A DNA stretch of 45,238 bases, from positions 1 to 45,238 of the forward strand of contig NZ_JAKSYC010000055.1 of NCBI RefSeq assembly GCF_022829585.1, read 5' to 3'. Positions within the stretch are counted from its first letter, which is position 1; the number at the start of each line of letters is the position of its first letter. Both the position numbers and the translations under genes were made by a program. Below the pieces are notes generated by a model. It did no database searches and was not told the origin of the DNA. It saw only the letters and a list, made by a program, of their open reading frames with translations. The stretch is from Methylobacterium sp. J-026 (GTDB taxonomy: Bacteria > Pseudomonadota > Alphaproteobacteria > Rhizobiales > Beijerinckiaceae). Shown here one piece after another: positions 1 through 8,478 of the stretch.

Positions 1-719
1 CTCAGGCTCGCTTGACTATGCTGGATCGCTCGACGGACTGCCTCCGTCGTGGTGGCGCTGCCGTGAAGAACTTGGCCCATAGCGCGTCCCTCCACTCCAG
101 CGTGAAGAATGCACCATCAAACCCTGGGATCAAACATCTAGAGGTGAGCATGCCGGAACGGTCCATGTCGGCCGGACCGCACGGTTAAGTCAACGTTGAG
201 GTGGCGATGAGCGAGCTCGAAAAGGTCGGGCACGACATTGTGCTCCTCGAGTCGCATCCGCCATTCGCGGCGGGTGTTAGGGGCCCCGACATCACGTCGG
301 AGGCCGCGAACCGCGAGCACGCCGATTTTGAGCTATTCGGACGGCACACGTATGAACTTCTAACGAAATGGTACGACCTGCGATCGCTGAATGATAACTA
401 AATATTTGATCGCTTGGTGCTTGACCGAAGGGCGCCGCAGCAGAGTCGAAGGCGCCTCAAGCCATGGCGGCAAGCAGCCTATCGAGTCGGTTCGTTCTAC
501 CGCGACTTGGTGAAAGGCCGATGGGCCACGGCGGGCTAACCAACCCCGCAGCAGGGAAGATGCGGCGCTCGCCAGGATCATCCGGTTGATAGGTCCTGAA
601 CGCGGTGACGGTCGGTGGCAAGACGACCTTAACCTCTTCGGGCGGGCTTACATCGGAGCACGCTCTCTCATATCGGCTGCCAAGTCGGTGAACTTTTGCC
701 TGAACGACCTCGGGCAGTA
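1..719. other. Left edge, no confident gene
   Basis: Apart from one weak short reading frame (207-401, listed separately) nothing convincing is seen here. No tRNA, no transposase and no long frame with normal codon use was found. If the element model for the left 10 kb is right, the intact tRNA-Arg at its far end should lie to the left of this window. Confidence 0.4.
207..401 (+). CDS. Small hypothetical protein (weak)
   Basis: A 64-residue frame starting ATG at 207, with GAGG a few bases upstream and an alternative in-frame GTG at 201. The product is acidic, with alternating hydrophobic and charged residues and no signal peptide, membrane segment or motif I recognise. The opposite strand is also open here, so the strand choice is uncertain. 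No function is proposed. Confidence 0.2.
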   Translation: MSELEKVGHDIVLLESHPPFAAGVRGPDITSEAANREHADFELFGRHTYELLTKWYDLRSLNDN

Positions 720-3578
720 TTACAGAGCTACAGGTGGTCGCTCGTAAAACCAAACCGCGTCCTTCTGAAATTTATTTTGGACCTCCGTATAACCAGCCCA
801 GAACAGCTGGTAGATCGGCACCGACGTTCCCAGTGCTGTCGGAGTCCAGCTGCCTGTTTCGACTACGCAATCGAATTCATGCACGAATGGCTCCCCTTCG
901 GTCTGCCAATTCATGATCTGCTTGTAATATTTTCCCCTCCTCTCAATTTCGTTTCTGATATATATAAGACTTGAATTTGGACCATAGATTAAAAACTTTT
1001 CGTGCCGATCAATGAGATCGGAAATTTTATCTTTGTTGATCAAATTAGAGCAAAAATGGAAATGCTCCATAACGTATCGAACGCCGCTCTGATCAGCCTT
1101 TTTGACAAGTTTATTTTTATTTTCACGTAGGTAACGCGCGAAAGATGCCATGATACCGGGTTGGTCGAAATCAATTTCATCGTCAATGTAGATATCACAA
1201 TCTGCTTTGTATTGACCCACGACATGCTCCCATTCCGAGCTGCGGCGACCCGCCGTCTCCTGAAAAGCCACTCGGAAGACCGGAGCTCTCAGATAGGCAG
1301 CCAAACGTCGGATTGATGCTTCGGTATCAGTTGAGACCTCTTCGGGCTTGAGCACACGTATCGGATGCAGGTGATGATCCCATGTATAGCGCTGATAACG
1401 CCAAGCTAACTGATCCGCGGCGGGATCCCGGACAAAATTATGACTGAATGCCGGCACAAATTGGTGCGAAACTCTGTAATACTCCGAATAATCATCTAGC
1501 ATTAAAACGCTAGCAGATTTTATCATGCTCGCGACACTTCTGAACTGATCGTAAGCTGAAACTCCACGTGGATCGCGGACCATGAAATAATCATGAAATA
1601 TAAGATCATTCAGTAAAACAGCAGACGGCGGAGCACAGAATTGTTCGTAAGTAACACGCACACCGAGTTGCTCAGATAAATCTTCAAAATAGCTGGGCGT
1701 AAGCCGCTGGAACGCCATTACATCGCCCAAATTGAAGACCCGGATTTGTTGCTCCGTTTCGACAGTCTCTGCCTCGGTGCGCGCGGTGCGATCGGCGGCC
1801 TCGACATCTGCTACGGTCAAGCCATCGGTCAGGGCCAAGCCACGCTCCTCCAGGAGCATGCTCACGACGGTGAGTCCGAGTGAATCCAAGGATTCCTTCA
1901 GCGGAACGTCCCGCGGTGCCTTGGGAAAAAGCTCGGCGATCACCGCCGCCAGGGGACGCCCATCCCCGCCGCGGCTTGCCCCAGTCGCCTGAAAGGCCCG
2001 CGCTGCGATCCAGTCGGCAGCCGTCTTCTTGCGATTGATCTTGCCCGAGGACGTCTTCGTGATGAAGCCCGGCGGCACGTAGTGTACGTCCACCGCCTCA
2101 ACGCCCGTGCGCTCCGCCACGGAAGCAGCCACCGCCGCCGCATCGTCTCGGAGAAAGAAATCCTCGTTTTCAGCCAGGACTAGGAGTTGCTCTGTGCCCA
2201 ATCGCGGATTGAAGCTCGCGAGTGCCGCCGCACGACCCCGCGCCGCTGGGAATGCTTGGTTAACGGCGTAATCCAGGTCGTTGAGCATATACTTCTTGCC
2301 GGCGATGTTCAGGACATCGCCAGAGCGACCCGTCACCACCAATCCGTCGGCGGTGACGTAGCCAAGGTCGCCGGTCGGGTAGAAGCCCCGCTCGTCCGCG
2401 ACCTGCGCGCCGCCGAGATAGGCTTGGACCGCCGTCGCGCTCCGCACGAAGATCTGCCCGTCGCGCATTTCGAGCTCGACCCCGGGGATCGGTGTGCCGC
2501 ACGAGACCTGCTCGACCCCGTCGGCCTCGACTACCACCAGCCCGTCCGACTGCGTCACCGCGAACACGTTCTCGGCCATGGCGTAGCAGGCTGAGAAATG
2601 CTCCGCCGGGATGGCGTGAGCCGATAGGAAGCGGCGGGCTGTGTCAGCGTAGACCGGCTCCGAGCACGACGCCCAGCGCCGCATCGTGGACAGGCCCGCT
2701 CCTGAAAGGCTGACGCGCTGCTTGGCCATGATCTCGAAGCCGAAATTCGGCATGTAGCAGTACGTGCCCTGATGCGCGGCGATGGCCTCGAAGAGGAGGC
2801 CGGGCTGACGGACCCAGTCGATCGGGTCGATCATCACAACCGGCAGGCCGAGTAGCATCGGCATCAAGAAGCAGGCCACAAACCCCATGTCGTGGTAGAG
2901 CGGCAGCCACGATACGCAGACATCGCCCGGTCCAAGGCACATTGCGGCGTTGTAGTCGCTGAGATGCCGGGCGACCTGAGCCTGTGTGAAGGCAATCGCC
3001 TTGCGGTGACCAGTCGTGCCCGAGGACAGCTGGATGATCGCTTCCGCGCGGAACGCGAACCGCTCGGCGGGGGCAACGTGCGCCAAATCCTTCAGCGTGA
3101 ACGCGACGACGGGTGCTGCCGGGAGTCCGGATAGCAGTTCGGTGATTTCGGGGGCGCATATGATTTGATCGAGGGCGGCGATTTGAACCGAATTGCTGAT
3201 TGAGAGCGTCCAGACCGCGCGGTTTTGCTTCTCCGTCGGGTACTGCAGGATCAGCGGCTCGAAGCCGGCAGACACCAAACCGAGCCAGGCGGCGATCAAG
3301 CTTGGCTCGGAGCGGAAGACCAAGCCAATGCGTCGGCCCTTTAGGGTCTGACGGAACAAGACGGCGGCGCGCTCGGCCAAGTCCTGCAGCTCGCTAGCGG
3401 ATAGATGGTGACTGCCGGCAGGCCCGACAAAATTGAAGCTGGTCGGCCGGAATGTCGCCGCCAAGGCGACCACGGGCTCGACTGTGGGTGTGCCGTCAGA
3501 AGCGCTGCCGTGCGCGACTGCCAAATTGCGTCGTCCGCCACCGGACAGGCCGAACAGATGACGCAAGGCGGACAGCAT
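720..3578 (-). CDS. Fatty acyl-AMP ligase-type protein with ACP-like segment and unknown C-terminal domain
   Basis: Predicted to activate a carboxylic (probably fatty) acid as acyl-adenylate. Residues about 40-530 form an ANL adenylation domain: P-loop SSGTTGHRK at 185-193, the LYHDMGF motif, a YPTGDLGY motif near 400, and the C-terminal catalytic-lysine motif SGKINRKK near 525. Residues about 545-600 resemble a short acyl-carrier domain, with DSL at 565-567 where phosphopantetheine would attach, although the motif is imperfect. Residues about 613-952 match no family I recognise. They are rich in Asp, Tyr and Lys, with no membrane segment. The DNA for that part (720 to about 1740) is clearly AT-richer than the ligase part, as if acquired separately. 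No polyketide or peptide synthase gene is adjacent, so the acyl acceptor is unknown. The ligase domain is secure; the carrier domain is inference. Confidence 0.85.
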   Translation of the reverse strand: MLSALRHLFGLSGGGRRNLAVAHGSASDGTPTVEPVVALAATFRPTSFNFVGPAGSHHLSASELQDLAERAAVLFRQTLKGRRIGLVFRSEPSLIAAWLGLVSAGFEPLILQYPTEKQNRAVWTLSISNSVQIAALDQIICAPEITELLSGLPAAPVVAFTLKDLAHVAPAERFAFRAEAIIQLSSGTTGHRKAIAFTQAQVARHLSDYNAAMCLGPGDVCVSWLPLYHDMGFVACFLMPMLLGLPVVMIDPIDWVRQPGLLFEAIAAHQGTYCYMPNFGFEIMAKQRVSLSGAGLSTMRRWASCSEPVYADTARRFLSAHAIPAEHFSACYAMAENVFAVTQSDGLVVVEADGVEQVSCGTPIPGVELEMRDGQIFVRSATAVQAYLGGAQVADERGFYPTGDLGYVTADGLVVTGRSGDVLNIAGKKYMLNDLDYAVNQAFPAARGRAAALASFNPRLGTEQLLVLAENEDFFLRDDAAAVAASVAERTGVEAVDVHYVPPGFITKTSSGKINRKKTAADWIAARAFQATGASRGGDGRPLAAVIAELFPKAPRDVPLKESLDSLGLTVVSMLLEERGLALTDGLTVADVEAADRTARTEAETVETEQQIRVFNLGDVMAFQRLTPSYFEDLSEQLGVRVTYEQFCAPPSAVLLNDLIFHDYFMVRDPRGVSAYDQFRSVASMIKSASVLMLDDYSEYYRVSHQFVPAFSHNFVRDPAADQLAWRYQRYTWDHHLHPIRVLKPEEVSTDTEASIRRLAAYLRAPVFRVAFQETAGRRSSEWEHVVGQYKADCDIYIDDEIDFDQPGIMASFARYLRENKNKLVKKADQSGVRYVMEHFHFCSNLINKDKISDLIDRHEKFLIYGPNSSLIYIRNEIERRGKYYKQIMNWQTEGEPFVHEFDCVVETGSWTPTALGTSVPIYQLFWAGYTEVQNKFQKDAVWFYERPPVAL

Positions 3579-3647
3579 GGGTTAGCTCTCTAACAGCCTC
3601 CAGTCCGGCGGTCGCCGCTATGACGGGCCGCCGGGCGACGGCGGCGG

Positions 3648-3668
3648 GCCGCGAGCCGCGAGCCGCGG
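3648..3668. repeat. Three tandem copies of a GC-rich heptamer
   Basis: GCCGCGA is repeated at 3648-3654 and 3655-3661, followed by GCCGCGG at 3662-3668. It lies upstream of the ligase gene in a stretch (3579-3873) with no supportable gene. It may be simple GC-rich low complexity. Confidence 0.5.
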
Positions 3669-3873
3669 GCAGGTCTGGGCCCTACACGATCAAGGCGCAG
3701 CTTGCTAGGCGGCCTGGTCTTGTCTCGCTCCGGACGATGCCGCTGACTGGCTTAGGCATCGTCTTCCGCTGCTTCTAAGCCATTCAAGCAGAGCGTTGAC
3801 CGCGTCGTGCGCCTCCACCCGACGGCGAGCCGTAGCGAGCAGCGCTGGGCAGGCTTGTCGAGGCTCTCCCGCC

Positions 3874-4014
3874 CTACGCGGCGGTGCCCACTTCAAGACG
3901 CCGGCTCAGCCAGCACACCCGCAGCAGCGGGATCACGAACCGGGCCGTGTCGGGCCAGGACAGGCGCTCGGCGGCCGCGGCGTGCCGGGAATGGTTCGGG
4001 ATGGCCGTTAACAT
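3874..4014 (-). CDS. 46-residue hypothetical protein, translationally coupled
   Basis: A short gene whose ATG (4014-4012) overlaps the stop of the preceding gene in a TGATG arrangement, typical of translational coupling. The product has a polar N-terminal half and a hydrophobic-plus-arginine stretch around residues 26-40 (FVIPLLRVCWL), perhaps an amphipathic or short membrane-associated helix, and ends in TAG at 3876-3874. Codon use is normal for this genome. I do not recognise a family. The coupling and composition are the only evidence that it is translated. Confidence 0.45.
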   Translation of the reverse strand: MLTAIPNHSRHAAAAERLSWPDTARFVIPLLRVCWLSRRLEVGTAA

Positions 4015-4487
4015 CAGCGGCGCTTTGCCAGAGCCAGGAGAGCGTCACCGGCCGCGGCGGACAGGTCCAGGACAGCCACGCCCGCCAGCGAGACGACGTT
4101 GCCCCGGCCACCCCATCGCACTGGCTCGATGCTGATGGCGGATAGGTTGGCCGCGAGCGCGGACGCCGTCGCGGGCGGGGCCTCGATGCGGGTCTCGGGG
4201 ATCGCGATCTCGGGCGCTCCGGCCTCGCAGTCCTGATCCGTTCCACGAAGCCAAGTAACCTGTGATCCCTGGTTTCCAGGAGCGGCCAGGGACGGTTCGT
4301 CGTCGGCGCTGTCCTCAAGGTCGGGATCCCCGTCCATGTGGTCGAGCACGGCGATAATCCGATCCGCCGCATCGAGGGCGATCTGTGCCGCTTCCTCCAG
4401 GCTGGCGCGGAGCGCGGGCCCGGTCAGCGGCTCCAAATCTAGATCGGCCGGTTTCGGACGTGGGGTGAAGGTCAGGACATCGCCCAT
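4014..4487 (-). CDS. Acidic hypothetical protein of a Methylobacteriaceae-like type
   Basis: 157 residues from the ATG at 4487. An upstream in-frame extension to 4631 is Pro/Arg-rich and does not look coding. Visible features are an N-terminal helix-forming segment, a central acidic ADDEPSL-type motif, and an Ala/Ser/Val-rich C-terminal third. Proteins with such repeated DEPSL motifs are, from memory, common as uncharacterised genes in Methylobacterium accessory DNA. Its stop overlaps the start of the 46-residue gene, and a 60-residue gene lies upstream on the same strand. Function unknown. Confidence 0.6.
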   Translation of the reverse strand: MGDVLTFTPRPKPADLDLEPLTGPALRASLEEAAQIALDAADRIIAVLDHMDGDPDLEDSADDEPSLAAPGNQGSQVTWLRGTDQDCEAGAPEIAIPETRIEAPPATASALAANLSAISIEPVRWGGRGNVVSLAGVAVLDLSAAAGDALLALAKRR

Positions 4488-4576
4488 GGTGATGGTCTCG
4501 GGTCGCGATGAAGGGGAGGCCCGGCGGGATCCGGCCGGGGCGGGACGCACGGCTACGGAGGGGTAGGGAGCCGCCG

Positions 4577-4759
4577 TCAGCGGACTTCGGGCCCGGCCTG
4601 GGTGCGGGCTCTCAGGGCCTCGGCGAGGCATAGTTCCCTCATGCGATCAGCCTCGGCGACCGCCAGCAGCTCGCGGGCAAAGGCCGCGGTCTCAGCAGAG
4701 TCGCCGTTCTCGATCGTCTGAACGGCCAGCATCGCCCACCACGCCATCAGCATGCACAT
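4577..4759 (-). CDS. Small hypothetical protein, Ala/Glu-rich helix
   Basis: 60 residues, starting ATG at 4759 or in-frame at 4753. The first 14 residues are hydrophobic (AWWAMLAV). The remainder is a regular Ala-Glu-Arg-Leu helix. It reads away from the plus-strand gene at 4779 and the two 5' ends nearly touch, so they probably share a compact divergent promoter. A longer in-frame extension to 4975 lies antisense to that gene and is not accepted. No family recognised. Confidence 0.45.
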   Translation of the reverse strand: MCMLMAWWAMLAVQTIENGDSAETAAFARELLAVAEADRMRELCLAEALRARTQAGPEVR

Positions 4760-4778
4760 CGCCGATCGCACGCTGCGC

Positions 4779-5363
4779 ATGAGCAAGCCCGAACTGGTCG
4801 CTTTCATCCAGAAGGGCGGCGAGCGCGATGCCGGCACGCCCGCAAGCATGTTCAAGGCGCTCGACGCTGCACAGGGGACGTTCGAAGGCTGGGGCAAGCT
4901 GCTGAGCCTGGCCTGCGCCCGGTACATGGTGGCGGCATCGTCTGCGGTGCTGGGCCAGGAGGGGGGCGCGACCAAGACCGCCGAGCCGGAGCCGGAGCCG
5001 GAGCCGGAAGTCGTCGAGGAGCCGGCGCATGCTCACAGACTCGTCGCCATGCTCGACCTCGCGTCTGCCTCGCTCAGCGATCTGCGGGCGATACAAGACA
5101 TGGCCGAGAACGTCGAAGCTCTGGCCGATGCTTACACCTGGGGACCTCGCTGCTGTCTGGACTCCGCTCGCAGCGCCGACCCGGTTTTCAACGAAGCCGG
5201 CAAGCTGATGCGGTGGATCGGAGACGCCTTGGCCGACGTCCAGACCGCGATCCGCAAGGAGGTTTCTCGTCGGGCGCCGAGCACCGCCTTGGAGAAGGAA
5301 ACGCGACTGGCGAACTCCCCCATCCAGCCGTTGGGATCGCGCGTCGGCGTGTCGAAAATGTAA
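4779..5363 (+). CDS. Hypothetical protein with Glu-Pro linker
   Basis: 194 residues from ATG 4779; an in-frame ATG at 4752 would add nine residues. An N-terminal helical domain (about 1-60, with an Ala/Cys-rich segment ACARYMVAASSAVLG) is joined by an EPEPEPEP linker to a second helical domain. The linker is encoded by a GGAGCC repeat near 4985-5010. The last 25 or so residues lose the helical character and overlap an opposite-strand gene, so the 3' end may be altered by a recombination joint. Two-helix-domain proteins of this kind occur as uncharacterised Methylobacterium accessory genes (from memory). Function unknown. Confidence 0.55.
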   Translation: MSKPELVAFIQKGGERDAGTPASMFKALDAAQGTFEGWGKLLSLACARYMVAASSAVLGQEGGATKTAEPEPEPEPEVVEEPAHAHRLVAMLDLASASLSDLRAIQDMAENVEALADAYTWGPRCCLDSARSADPVFNEAGKLMRWIGDALADVQTAIRKEVSRRAPSTALEKETRLANSPIQPLGSRVGVSKM

Positions 5364-5494
5364 GCCGCGAAGTCGAGGGTAGCCATCTCCTCCAGAGTGG
5401 CTGCGTGGCCGTCGTCGGAGGTCTCGATGTCGCCGGGCAGACTGGCAATCTCGCGCAGGACCACGCGCGTCAGCCGCTTATCGACGGTCAGCAT
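5132..5494 (-). CDS. Hypothetical protein, convergent overlap
   Basis: 120 residues from ATG 5494; earlier in-frame codons reach 5587. Residues 1-80 have a convincing mixed composition (segments such as IASLPGDIETSDDGHAATLEE and DFAAYIFDT). The C-terminal 40 residues lie fully antisense to the 3' part of the plus-strand gene and look non-native. One reading is that both convergent genes were cut and joined near 5280-5300. No family recognised. Confidence 0.4.
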   Translation of the reverse strand: MLTVDKRLTRVVLREIASLPGDIETSDDGHAATLEEMATLDFAAYIFDTPTRDPNGWMGEFASRVSFSKAVLGARRETSLRIAVWTSAKASPIHRISLPASLKTGSALRAESRQQRGPQV

Positions 5495-5658
5495 GGCTTC
5501 ATCATTCGCCACGGGTCCGGTGGTGTTTCGCTCAGGTGATCTGCTGGGAAAGCACCCCACCGAGATGGGTGCCAATCGGCGTCTCATGCCGACGCCGCTC
5601 TCCCTGAAACTTTGGTCGGACCTGTTCCGTAACGGACGTTGACGCCCAAACGTGGGTG

Positions 5659-5682
5659 CCGCGTGAAACGTCTGTTTCGCGG
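5659..5682. promoter_or_regulatory. Inverted repeat upstream of the Met-rich peptide gene
   Basis: Arms CCGCG(T)GAAAC and GTTTCGCGG are separated by GTCT, with one bulged base. It precedes an AT-rich stretch (about 5695-5765) unusual for this GC-rich DNA, which probably contains the promoter of the gene at 5808. It could be an operator or a terminator for the DNA to the left. There is no T run after it, so a terminator is the less likely reading. Confidence 0.4.
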
Positions 5683-5807
5683 TACATATCCTTGTGCTTT
5701 ATATTATTCTGAATAAAATAATAGATATTTGATGGGAACATAAAGACATAGTACTTGTTTTAGTGGCTAGTCCGGGCGCCAAGTCCGTTCATAATAGGAG
5801 ATTTTAT

Positions 5808-6038
5808 ATGAACAAGATGAAACTTACCCTTGCCGCTTCGGTCCTGCTTGGCGGCTTCGCTTTCGCCGGTTCCGCCTCGGCTACCCCGATGACCCCGAGC
5901 GGGATGCAGACCGACCAATCCGGCATCACCCAGGTCCGTATGATGCACGGCGACCGAATGATGATGAAGAAGCGCATGATGCATAAGCGGATGATGCGCC
6001 GTCACATGATGAAGAAGCGGATGATGCACCGCATGTGA
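5808..6038 (+). CDS. Exported Met/Lys/His-rich small peptide
   Basis: 76 residues. The start at ATG 5808 is fixed by AGGAG at 5796-5800. Residues 1-24 are a textbook Sec signal peptide (MNKMKLTLAAS..., Ala-rich core, cleavage after SASA). The mature part is about 52 residues. Its last 30 consist almost wholly of Met, Lys, Arg and His in repeated MMxKRMMH units, driven by runs of ATGATG codons. Such tails are seen in periplasmic copper or silver chelators, but no CusF or PcoE domain is present, so metal binding is inference. It is a single gene with its own AT-rich promoter and a hairpin after the stop. Confidence 0.75.
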   Translation: MNKMKLTLAASVLLGGFAFAGSASATPMTPSGMQTDQSGITQVRMMHGDRMMMKKRMMHKRMMRRHMMKKRMMHRM

Positions 6039-6057
6039 GACGCTCACCTTCAGTATC

Positions 6058-6083
6058 GGGAGGGCTCCTGTCGGAGTCCCTCC
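6058..6083 (+). terminator. Hairpin after the Met-rich peptide gene
   Basis: GGAGGGCTCC and GGAGTCCCTCC form a 10-bp stem with one bulge around TGTC, 20 bases after the stop codon. No T tract follows, so termination strength is uncertain. Confidence 0.45.
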
Positions 6084-6314
6084 ACCATCTATCGCTCTGC
6101 CGCATCAATGAGACTGACGCCTTGCCCCGTACCTACAGGCTCGCGGTGAAGCCTTGTCCTTTGTACGGGGGGTGTTTCCGCTGGATCATCTCGTCCTCGG
6201 ACGGCATCTTCTTTGAGCAGTCGGCCTCTCCCTATGCAACTCGGGCAGCTGCCATGATCGTGGGCCGGATCCGGATGGCTGATCTGAGCAGCGGCCAACA
6301 GGGAACGGAACCGC

Positions 6315-6640
6315 TCAACCTTCGATCGGAAATCTTTCGACGACCCCGGTCATGACCATGGTCCGGCGCAGGCCCGGTGTGGTGGCCTTGTTAGCCAGGA
6401 GCATCTTGGCCTACGGGTGCATCTCGATCGCCTTGGCCACGTCGATCCGGTGGCCGGACTGAACGCGAACGGCTTGGCGCCCTCGTCCTTGAGAAAGGCA
6501 TCCGTTGCAGCCTGGATCTCGTCGTCCGTGATTTCGGCCCTGCGGCGCAGGTCGCCGACGCTTGGGATTTCTTTCGCGATGCCGGGGGCTATCGCGGCTC
6601 CCCTGCCCCGTCCATCACGCTTCCGGTAACGCCCTCGCGC
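6315..6640 (-). pseudogene. Decayed gene of unknown family
   Basis: Reading the minus strand gives a coding-like segment, EITDDEIQAATDAFLKDEG. After a one-base frame change near 6468 it continues as VQSGHRIDVAKAIEMHP, an in-frame TAG at 6412-6410, and then AKMLLANKATTPGLRR to a TGA at 6317-6315. The three blocks have natural composition and consistent order, so I read them as one gene broken by a frameshift and a stop. It lies immediately downstream of the solute-binding protein gene on the same strand. The family is not recognised. Confidence 0.4.
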
Positions 6641-6664
6641 ACTCTTCGAGGCACCACACCCGGA

Positions 6665-8263
6665 TCAGCCTTCCCGGCGAGCGTTCCAAAAGACAAACTG
6701 ATCCTGGACGATATCGCGGATCTCTCGCCGGTAGGCGGTCCGGTAAAAGTATTGCCCCGTGGGCAAGAACGGCACCTGCGTCATGGCCGCCCCCTGCAGA
6801 TCGCGAGCGATCCTCTGGCGAGCGGCATCGTCGGGTGCCTCGATCCAGGCCTCGCGCAGGGCTTCGATCTGCGGGATATCGGGCCAGCCGAAGAAGCCCT
6901 TCTGGCCGCCGCAGCGCAGGACCTGCTCGGCAACCGGGTTGGTCATGTCGAGCCCAGTCCAGGTGGTATTGAAGATGTTCCAGCCGCCCTGGTCCGGGGG
7001 CGCCTTGCTGGCGCGGCGGCTCACAAGGGTCCCCCAATCCGACACGGCGTATTGGACGTTCATGCCGAGGCGCTTGAGGAGATCGTTCATCACCGCGCCC
7101 AGCGCACCCAACACGGGATTGTCGCTTGCCGACATCAGCACCACGCGCTCGCCCTTGTAGCCCGCCGCGATCAGATCCTTCTTGGAGCGCGCTAGGTCGC
7201 GCTTGCGCGTCAGCACGTCGAGGCCCGCCTCGCTGGCCATCGGCGTTTCCGGGGTGAAGATGCCAACGCCGGTGCGCCAGAGCTTCGGGTCATCGCCCCC
7301 CGCCGCGGCCATGAAGTCTTCCTGCGACAGAGCTTCGAGTAGCACCCGCCGGACCGCCGGCTTGTCGAAGGGCGGGTAGAGGTGGTTCATCACCGCGGTG
7401 CCGAGATTGCCCAATCGGCCGGCGAGTTGCGTCACGATCCGCGGGCTGCCCTGGAGCGTTGGCAACAGGTCGTTAATCGGGTTCTCCCACCAATCGACCT
7501 CGCCGTTCTGAAGTGCCGCGGCGGCGGTGCCGGGATCGGGCATCACCTGCCACTCGACCCGCTCGAAATGGACCCGCTTCGGCCCCGCGGCCCAGGAGAC
7601 GACGCCGTCCTCCCGCGGCCGGTAATCCGGATTGCGGTCGTAGACGACCCGGGCACCAACCAGCCGTTCCTTGGTGTTGAACCGGAACGGTCCAGACCCG
7701 ATCACCTCCGGGATCTGCTGCGCAGGATCGGTGCCGGCGAGGCGCTCCGGCATGATCACCAGGGCGGGCGGGCCGAGCTTAGCCAATGTCTCGAGCATCA
7801 ACCCGTAGGGCCGGTTTAGCCGGATGACGAAGCTGCGGTCGTCCGGCGCGCTCATGGCGTCGGTGCGGGCCATCAACGCTTGGCCGAGGCTGTCGCGCTG
7901 GGCCCAGCGCCGGATCGACGCGATGCAGTCGCGGCCTCGGACCGGCTCGCCATCGTGGAATTTCAGCCCCTCGCGAAGCCGGAAGCCCCAGAGCCGGCCG
8001 TCATCCGCGACAGTGTGGCCCTCGACCATCTGCGGCTGCGGCTTGAGCTGCGCGTCGAGCCCATAGAGCTGGTCGAACACCATCAAGGCATGATGGCGGG
8101 TGATGTAAGCGGTAGTGGTCACCGGATCGACGATGGTCAGGTCGGATTGCGGGACGAAGCGCAGCACGGTGGCGCGGCTGCCCTGCGCGTGCACGGGGCG
8201 CGGCGGCAGGAACGGCAGGGTGCCGGCCGCCGCCGCGCCGCTGAGAAAGGTTCGTCGCAGCAT
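6665..8263 (-). CDS. ABC transporter substrate-binding protein, peptide/nickel class (SBP_bac_5)
   Basis: Periplasmic solute receptor of the oligopeptide/dipeptide/nickel family, 532 residues, the usual length. The N-terminus MLRRTFLSGAAAAG... ending in HAQ is a signal peptide with a twin-arginine-like RR. Family landmarks follow: the early LDPVTTTAY-type segment, WGFRLREGLKFHDGEP near 95-110, the IGSGPFRF segment near 190 and the C-terminal WIEAPDDAARQRIARDLQ segment. Genes for permeases or ATPases, normally adjacent, are absent, so it is an orphan receptor relying on a distant transporter or acting in sensing. The ligand cannot be told from sequence. Confidence 0.9.
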   Translation of the reverse strand: MLRRTFLSGAAAAGTLPFLPPRPVHAQGSRATVLRFVPQSDLTIVDPVTTTAYITRHHALMVFDQLYGLDAQLKPQPQMVEGHTVADDGRLWGFRLREGLKFHDGEPVRGRDCIASIRRWAQRDSLGQALMARTDAMSAPDDRSFVIRLNRPYGLMLETLAKLGPPALVIMPERLAGTDPAQQIPEVIGSGPFRFNTKERLVGARVVYDRNPDYRPREDGVVSWAAGPKRVHFERVEWQVMPDPGTAAAALQNGEVDWWENPINDLLPTLQGSPRIVTQLAGRLGNLGTAVMNHLYPPFDKPAVRRVLLEALSQEDFMAAAGGDDPKLWRTGVGIFTPETPMASEAGLDVLTRKRDLARSKKDLIAAGYKGERVVLMSASDNPVLGALGAVMNDLLKRLGMNVQYAVSDWGTLVSRRASKAPPDQGGWNIFNTTWTGLDMTNPVAEQVLRCGGQKGFFGWPDIPQIEALREAWIEAPDDAARQRIARDLQGAAMTQVPFLPTGQYFYRTAYRREIRDIVQDQFVFWNARREG

Positions 8264-8478
8264 GGTTTCGAACTCCGAACGCGGCGTGCCGGCGTGGCGT
8301 CGGATCAGACTGCAAGAGACGTTCCCAATACGCCTCGAAGCGGTCCATGCTCTTCATCGGTCGCGTCGAGCCCAAAGCATCTACTGCACCGGCCGGGCGG
8401 CCATATCATCACGGCTCGTTCGGCCTCGCGCAATTCCGCTCGCATCTCGACTGGAAGCGATGCAGATCGGATGTGCGA

